The notes beneath the pieces were generated by a model that did not search any database, had not been told where the DNA came from, and worked only from the letters and a program-made list of their open reading frames with translations. From Brumimicrobium sp964585545 (GTDB taxonomy: Bacteria > Bacteroidota > Bacteroidia > Flavobacteriales_D > Crocinitomicaceae), in contig CAZPDT010000013.1 of NCBI GenBank assembly GCA_964585545.1, forward strand, positions 46,085-110,084: a DNA stretch of 64,000 nt, read 5' to 3'. Shown one piece after another: positions 60,418 to 64,000 of the stretch; position 1 is the first letter of the stretch; each line of letters starts with the position of its first letter. The position numbers and the translations under genes are program-made.

Positions 60418-61155
60418 TTATCGATTGGATACTGAACCAAATACTTTAGACAATAAATCTGTTACACGTGCAGCAGGATCTTTACGAATTTTATTTTCTT
60501 CTTTCTTTACCATTGTAAATAATCCTTCAATTGCTTTTTCTGTAACGTATTGGTTCAAATCAGTATTTACTTTTTCTCCACCAGTAAAAATCATTGCCTG
60601 ATTGTATTTTTTTGCAACAGGTTCCCAGTATTCTGTAAGTTTTACTTTTTCAATTGATTTTTGAACCTTAGGTGAGAACGCCTTGACCAATTCGGTTTTG
60701 GTGTTTCTTTCTAAGAAATCTGTTGCAGCTCCTTCTCCCCCATTTAATATTTTAAATCCATCCTGAATGCTCATATTTTTAATTGCATTAACAAATATTG
60801 GCGTGGCTGTTTTAACAGCATCTTCTGCAGCACGATTCAATGTTGTTACAATTTTATCAACTTGACTTTTCATTCCCCATTCTATGGCTTTTTCTTTTAC
60901 TTTCTCAGCATCTTCTGGAAAAGGAAGTTTAATTTCATTGTTCTTTAGAAAACCATTGGTAACAGAAGTCACATCAACCGCATTTCTTATCCCTACATTT
61001 AAAGCTTCTTTTAATCCCGCTACAACATCCTGATTAGACAGCTGATTAACAGATTGCTGATTGCTTCCCTCTTTCAAAAACGATTCTACTTCATCACATG
61101 AAGTAATAAAGGGTAAAACAAATCCTAGTAATAATAATTGAATAACTTTTCTCAT
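60418..61155 (-). CDS. DUF4197 lipoprotein
   Basis: This 245-residue protein has a lipobox (PFITSC, Cys20). The mature part is the DUF4197 domain: NQDVVAGLKEALNVGIRNAV, then NGFLKNNEIKLPFPEDAEKV, NRAAEDAVKTATPIFVNAIK, NGGEGAATDFLERNTKTELV, and TEKAIEGLFTMVKKEENKIR, ending PAARVTDLLSKVFGS. This helical domain is widely distributed in Bacteroidota and Proteobacteria with no known function. TAAGTTTG at 61179-61172 on the minus strand is an exact -7 element, giving a start near 61165. It is divergent from cinA. Confidence 0.93.
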   Translation of the reverse strand: MRKVIQLLLLGFVLPFITSCDEVESFLKEGSNQQSVNQLSNQDVVAGLKEALNVGIRNAVDVTSVTNGFLKNNEIKLPFPEDAEKVKEKAIEWGMKSQVDKIVTTLNRAAEDAVKTATPIFVNAIKNMSIQDGFKILNGGEGAATDFLERNTKTELVKAFSPKVQKSIEKVKLTEYWEPVAKKYNQAMIFTGGEKVNTDLNQYVTEKAIEGLFTMVKKEENKIRKDPAARVTDLLSKVFGSVSNR

Positions 61156-61171
61156 TTCTTTTGCTTTTTGT

Positions 61172-61179
61172 CAAACTTA
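61172..61179 (-). promoter_or_regulatory. -7 element of the DUF4197 gene
   Basis: TAAGTTTG on the minus strand fits TAnnTTTG, 16 bases before the ATG. No clear -33 TTG is seen. Confidence 0.5.
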
Positions 61180-61221
61180 CAAATAATTTAGCTTTTTAAT
61201 TTAAAATAATTGATTTAGTTC

Positions 61222-62466
61222 ATGAAAGCAGGGATAATCACTATTGGAGATGAATTATTAATTGGCCAAACAATAAACACTAATTTAGCTTGGATTGGAG
61301 AAAATTTGGAGAAAGCAGGCATCTCAGTAATTCAGTCTACAACAATTAAAGATCAAGAAAAGGCAATTGTAGATGCTTTAGATTACTTTCTGAAAGATCT
61401 TGACTTGGTTATTATTACAGGTGGACTTGGCCCTACAAATGATGACATTACTAAAGAAACTTTATCAAAATATTTCAACAAGAAGCTGGTTTTAAATAAG
61501 CTTGTTTTAAATAGAGTCCAAGAGCTTTTTTATAAAAAAGGAAAAGAAATGCCCGTATCAAATATCAAACAAGCTGAACTTCCTGAAGGAATAACAGTAC
61601 TTGATAATTTTCTGGGTTCTGCTTCTGGAATGTGGTTTGAAAAAGATAAAAAAGTCATTATTTCACTCCCTGGTGTACCTTATGAAATGAAGGCATTGAT
61701 TACCAAGGAAGTTATACCTCGACTTCAATCTCGATTTGATCTTAAAAATAATTTTTATCAAACCCTAATGATTCAAGGGATTGGAGAGTCGAGCTTTGCC
61801 GAGCTAATAGAAAATTGGGAAGCTCGAATTACACAAGATGAACTGCATTTGGCGTATCTTCCTTCTCCTGGAATACTCAAATTAAGACTCAACTCGATAA
61901 ATGGTGATCCCTCTGTTGAAAAAATAAATGCTTATTTTAAAGAGTTAGAAAACCTGTTTCCGCAATATGTCTATGGAAAAGACAATGCCTCTTTACTTGA
62001 AGTTGTTGGAGAATTATTAAAAAATAAAAATGCCACTCTCGGAACTATAGAAAGTTGTACAGGCGGAGATATTGCTCGCTCCTTTGTCCAGTTCTCAGGC
62101 TCTTCTGCCTTTCTTAAAGGGGGGATAATCACCTATTCTAATGAAATTAAAATACAACTTGCACATGTGAAACCAAAAACTTTAGAAGATTTTGGAGCCG
62201 TCTCAGAAGAAGTAGCCAAAGAAATGGCTTTAGGTGGTAAAAAACAATTAGGTGCCGACTATACAATAGCGGTGACAGGGATTGCTGGACCTGAAGGTGG
62301 AACAAAAGAAAAACCCGTAGGAACAGTATGGATTGCTGTAGCATCTCCTGAAAGGGTCATTGCAAAACATTTTTTATTTGGAAAGCACCGCGGGAGAAAT
62401 ATAGAAAAAACAAAGCTGTTTGCAGCCAATTTATTGCGGAAAGAAATACTCAATATTCACCAGTAA
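61222..62466 (+). CDS. cinA: CinA: competence/damage-inducible protein with nicotinamide-nucleotide amidase domain
   Basis: CinA removes the amide from nicotinamide mononucleotide (PncC activity) and its N-terminal part hydrolyses ADP-ribose and related compounds. The 414-residue protein has the MoCF-like N-terminal domain (GIITIGDELLIGQTINTNLA, ITGGLGPTNDDITKETLSKY, KVIISLPGVPYEMKALITKE) to about residue 255. The amidase domain follows, with TLGTIESCTGGDIARSFVQF, FLKGGIITYSNEIKIQLAHV, and AVTGIAGPEGGTKEKPVGTV. All conserved segments are present. It is a single gene here, not linked to recA as in some other phyla. Confidence 0.96.
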   Translation: MKAGIITIGDELLIGQTINTNLAWIGENLEKAGISVIQSTTIKDQEKAIVDALDYFLKDLDLVIITGGLGPTNDDITKETLSKYFNKKLVLNKLVLNRVQELFYKKGKEMPVSNIKQAELPEGITVLDNFLGSASGMWFEKDKKVIISLPGVPYEMKALITKEVIPRLQSRFDLKNNFYQTLMIQGIGESSFAELIENWEARITQDELHLAYLPSPGILKLRLNSINGDPSVEKINAYFKELENLFPQYVYGKDNASLLEVVGELLKNKNATLGTIESCTGGDIARSFVQFSGSSAFLKGGIITYSNEIKIQLAHVKPKTLEDFGAVSEEVAKEMALGGKKQLGADYTIAVTGIAGPEGGTKEKPVGTVWIAVASPERVIAKHFLFGKHRGRNIEKTKLFAANLLRKEILNIHQ

Positions 62467-62499
62467 TTACAAATCACTACTCTATTCATGAAAACAATT

Positions 62500-63066
62500 T
62501 TATTGGGCTTCAATAATTAAATTATAGTAATATAAATCATTATTGATAGGTTTAAAAGTAAATTGAACCTCCGTGTTAAATTTTAAAGCAATGGTTATAA
62601 TTCCTAGTCCTGCTCCATTCTTATCTGTAAATGCTCCTTTACCTAAAATTTTCAAATAATATTCCTTCAGTTCTTGAGCACTCATATTGTTTACTTTCTT
62701 AATGATCTGTGTAAGTTTTTTCTTCATTTGAGAATCAACAAAGTTTCCAAATGAAACCCTGTAACCTTCTTTCTTCTTTATCAGTAAAATATGTCCATAA
62801 ATTTTTCCAAAAGGAACTTCCTTACCATGAATACATATATTCTGAAGCCCTTCAACCATAACTGAGAACATTCTTTTTACGACAATCTTAGAAGCCTTAT
62901 CATTTTTCATTACCTCTTCAGTCCGATCTGTAAAACTACCTACTAAATCAGTTGAGAATTTACCAAAATAAGACACAAGATCCTTCTCTCCTTCTTGAAG
63001 TAAATTATGATATATTTCTTTAAATACATCATCTATCTTGGATTCTATTATAATATTCTCTCTCAT
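62500..63066 (-). CDS. SiaB-like protein (DUF6272), GHKL ATPase-like
   Basis: This 188-residue protein resembles SiaB, the kinase that phosphorylates the anti-sigma antagonist-like SiaC in Pseudomonas. Segments are RMFSVMVEGLQNICIHGKEV (N-box-like), YRVSFGNFVDSQMKKKLTQI, and DKNGAGLGIITIALKFNTEV with the G-box. These are features of the GHKL ATP-binding fold, but the N-box asparagine lies in a different context from histidine kinases. SiaB is usually encoded beside a SiaC (DUF1987) gene, and neither it nor a SiaA phosphatase is seen here. A very short frame of 18 codons overlaps its start. It is convergent to cinA. Confidence 0.82.
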   Translation of the reverse strand: MRENIIIESKIDDVFKEIYHNLLQEGEKDLVSYFGKFSTDLVGSFTDRTEEVMKNDKASKIVVKRMFSVMVEGLQNICIHGKEVPFGKIYGHILLIKKKEGYRVSFGNFVDSQMKKKLTQIIKKVNNMSAQELKEYYLKILGKGAFTDKNGAGLGIITIALKFNTEVQFTFKPINNDLYYYNLIIEAQ

Positions 63067-63174
63067 TCTTCAAATACTTTCTCCTTAAAGTTAAGCATAC
63101 TTTTTAAACAACTTTCCATAACAATGAGGTCCTTTTCAAACAGTATCTTTTCTTTGACATATACTCTCTTCTGT

Positions 63175-64000
63175 CTAACGAATCACATTCACATTTCCTG
63201 ATAAATTGATGGTTTCCCCATTTTCTTTGGTCCCTACAAACTTATACACAAAAGCGCCTGTATTCACTTTTTTTCCTTTATATGTCCCATCCCAACAATC
63301 TTCGGGATCTGTAGCTTCAAAAACCACTTCTCCCCATCGGTCATATATCTGAAGTTTCATTGAATAAATACAATTTCCTAATACGCAAAACGCATCGTTT
63401 AATCCATCTCCATTGGGTGAGAAAACTGTTGGAAAAACAATCTCTCCACATGGATCTTTTAACGTTATATATATTGAATCTTGTTCGGTGCATCCATTAC
63501 TTGCAGTCGCTGTAACAACATACCATGTTGATTCACTTGGAGTTGCTATAGGGTCTTGACAATTAGTACAACTTAAACCTTGCGGTGGATCCCAAGTCAA
63601 TATTGCATTAGAGGGGATTACAGATGTATTTATCTGAACACTTTCCCCTTCTTCAATCGTTTGATCTGATGTTAGGATATCAACATTTGGTTGCACTGGA
63701 GGACTAACCATGTATGGTCCTGAAGATGTGGTGCAACCTGCTCCATCGGTTACGGTTAATGTATACGTTCCAGAAGTTGCGCCTGTTAAATCGGTATTTG
63801 CTGAAGGATTTCCATTCCAATCGTAAGAATAAGGAAGCGTTCCTCCACTGACTGTAATGCCTGTTATACTTCCGTCATTGCCAGCACAAGTTTCATCTGA
63901 AATAGAGATTCCTGTTGCATCGATTACTGCGCCACCCGTAGTTGAAATGGTATGCGGTCCTGAAGATGTGGTGCAACCCGCTCCATCGGTTACGGTTAAT
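63175..64000 (-). CDS. T9SS type B surface protein with SprB repeats, C-terminal part only
   Basis: The frame is open to the right edge of the window, so the N-terminus lies outside. The visible 274 residues contain at least one full SprB-like repeat (TVTDGAGCTTSSGPHTISTT, then SDETCAGNDGSITGITVSGG, TLPYSYDWNGNPSANTDLTG, GTYTLTVTDGAGC), followed by an Ig-like domain (PQGLSCTNCQDPIATPSEST). The type B gliding-motility sorting domain ends it: GEIVFPTVFSPNGDGLNDAF, then YDRWGEVVFEAT and CWDGTYKGKKVN, with NVNVIR last. It resembles the C-terminus of the adhesin at 54095. It is probably a surface adhesin exported by T9SS. An internal Met would start a frame at 63711 but is not the real start. Confidence 0.93.
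   Translation of the reverse strand, partial: LTVTDGAGCTTSSGPHTISTTGGAVIDATGISISDETCAGNDGSITGITVSGGTLPYSYDWNGNPSANTDLTGATSGTYTLTVTDGAGCTTSSGPYMVSPPVQPNVDILTSDQTIEEGESVQINTSVIPSNAILTWDPPQGLSCTNCQDPIATPSESTWYVVTATASNGCTEQDSIYITLKDPCGEIVFPTVFSPNGDGLNDAFCVLGNCIYSMKLQIYDRWGEVVFEATDPEDCWDGTYKGKKVNTGAFVYKFVGTKENGETINLSGNVNVIR
63715..64000. repeat. 240-bp period direct repeat inside the second adhesin
   Basis: The 40 bases at 63721-63760 recur at 63961-64000 with one difference (40 of the bases from TGAAGATGTG to ACGGTTAAT are compared). The spacing of exactly 240 bases is 80 codons, one SprB repeat. The next unit probably continues beyond the window. Confidence 0.85.

Noticed and set aside
63063..63119. 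18-codon minus-strand frame (starts ESCLKSMLNF) overlapping the SiaB-like start by ATGA
   Set aside because: The overlap is suggestive of coupling, but the frame is too short and has no homology I recognise. It could be a leader peptide.
1..64000. CRISPR array, prophage, toxin-antitoxin or known defence system
   Set aside because: I looked for regularly spaced repeats, cas-like genes, phage structural genes and paired small ORFs and found none. The only DNA-repeat structures are those listed.

Overview
The window is chromosomal DNA from an AT-rich member of the Bacteroidota, most likely order Flavobacteriales. Four things point there. Promoter -7 elements of the form TAnnTTTG precede many genes. 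Cargo and machinery of the type IX secretion system (T9SS) are present: a PorQ-like protein, one type A and two type B sorting domains. Many lipoproteins and small outer-membrane beta-barrels are encoded. Ribosome-binding sites are weak or absent. The genus cannot be named from sequence alone. Most of the window is ordinary core genome, densely packed and often overlapping.

Layout. 1-5.4 kb: end of an RRM RNA-binding protein, a secreted protein, mnmA, an XRE regulator with operator-like repeats, and three uncharacterised genes. 5.6-10.2 kb: SRP RNA, pyrG, yidC and a Sua5/YciO-family gene. 10.4-14.1 kb (minus): FKBP lipoprotein, then TPR protein, phosphosulfolactate-synthase homologue and WD40 protein with overlapping ends. 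14.2-17.2 kb (minus): three tandem outer-membrane beta-barrel paralogues. 17.3-24.9 kb: glycosidase-like lipoprotein, MFS exporter, glutathione peroxidase, Smr protein, M50 protease, LolD-like ATPase, then an SDR / steroid-5-alpha-reductase-like pair. 24.9-25.7 kb is the only clearly accessory stretch: a palindromic site resembling an integron attC, a reading frame cut by one stop codon, and a 115-bp inverted-repeat element.

25.7-34.9 kb: TIGR02757 protein, SUI1 factor, membrane patatin, arginase-family enzyme, YbgC thioesterase, divergent dnaA, and a LytTR response regulator. 34.9-44.4 kb (minus): lpxH, two TlpA-like thioredoxins, gatB, purine nucleoside phosphorylase, lpxK, thioesterase, queA, gpmA and a SixA-like phosphatase. 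44.5-48.6 kb: an ECF sigma factor translationally coupled to a membrane protein that joins an anti-sigma-like N-terminus to a beta-barrel, then a lipoprotein and a T9SS-exported protein. 48.7-53.8 kb: RNase P RNA, O-methyltransferase, small envelope proteins and porQ. 54-64 kb: a 1542-residue T9SS adhesin, a nucleoside phosphorylase, DUF4197 lipoprotein, cinA, a SiaB-like protein, and the C-terminal part of a second SprB-repeat adhesin running off the end.

The genes mostly serve envelope building (LpxH, LpxK, LolD, YidC, SRP RNA, T9SS), tRNA and translation (MnmA, QueA, GatB, Sua5/YciO, SUI1) and nucleotide metabolism (PyrG, two phosphorylases). The best candidates for new biology are the sigma / trans-envelope beta-barrel operon, the TPR-ComA-WD40 cluster, the SDR-SRD5A pair, the cassette-like scar at 25 kb, and the lone regulator-like protein at 4.3 kb. 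No CRISPR array, prophage, tRNA, rRNA or recognisable defence system was seen.
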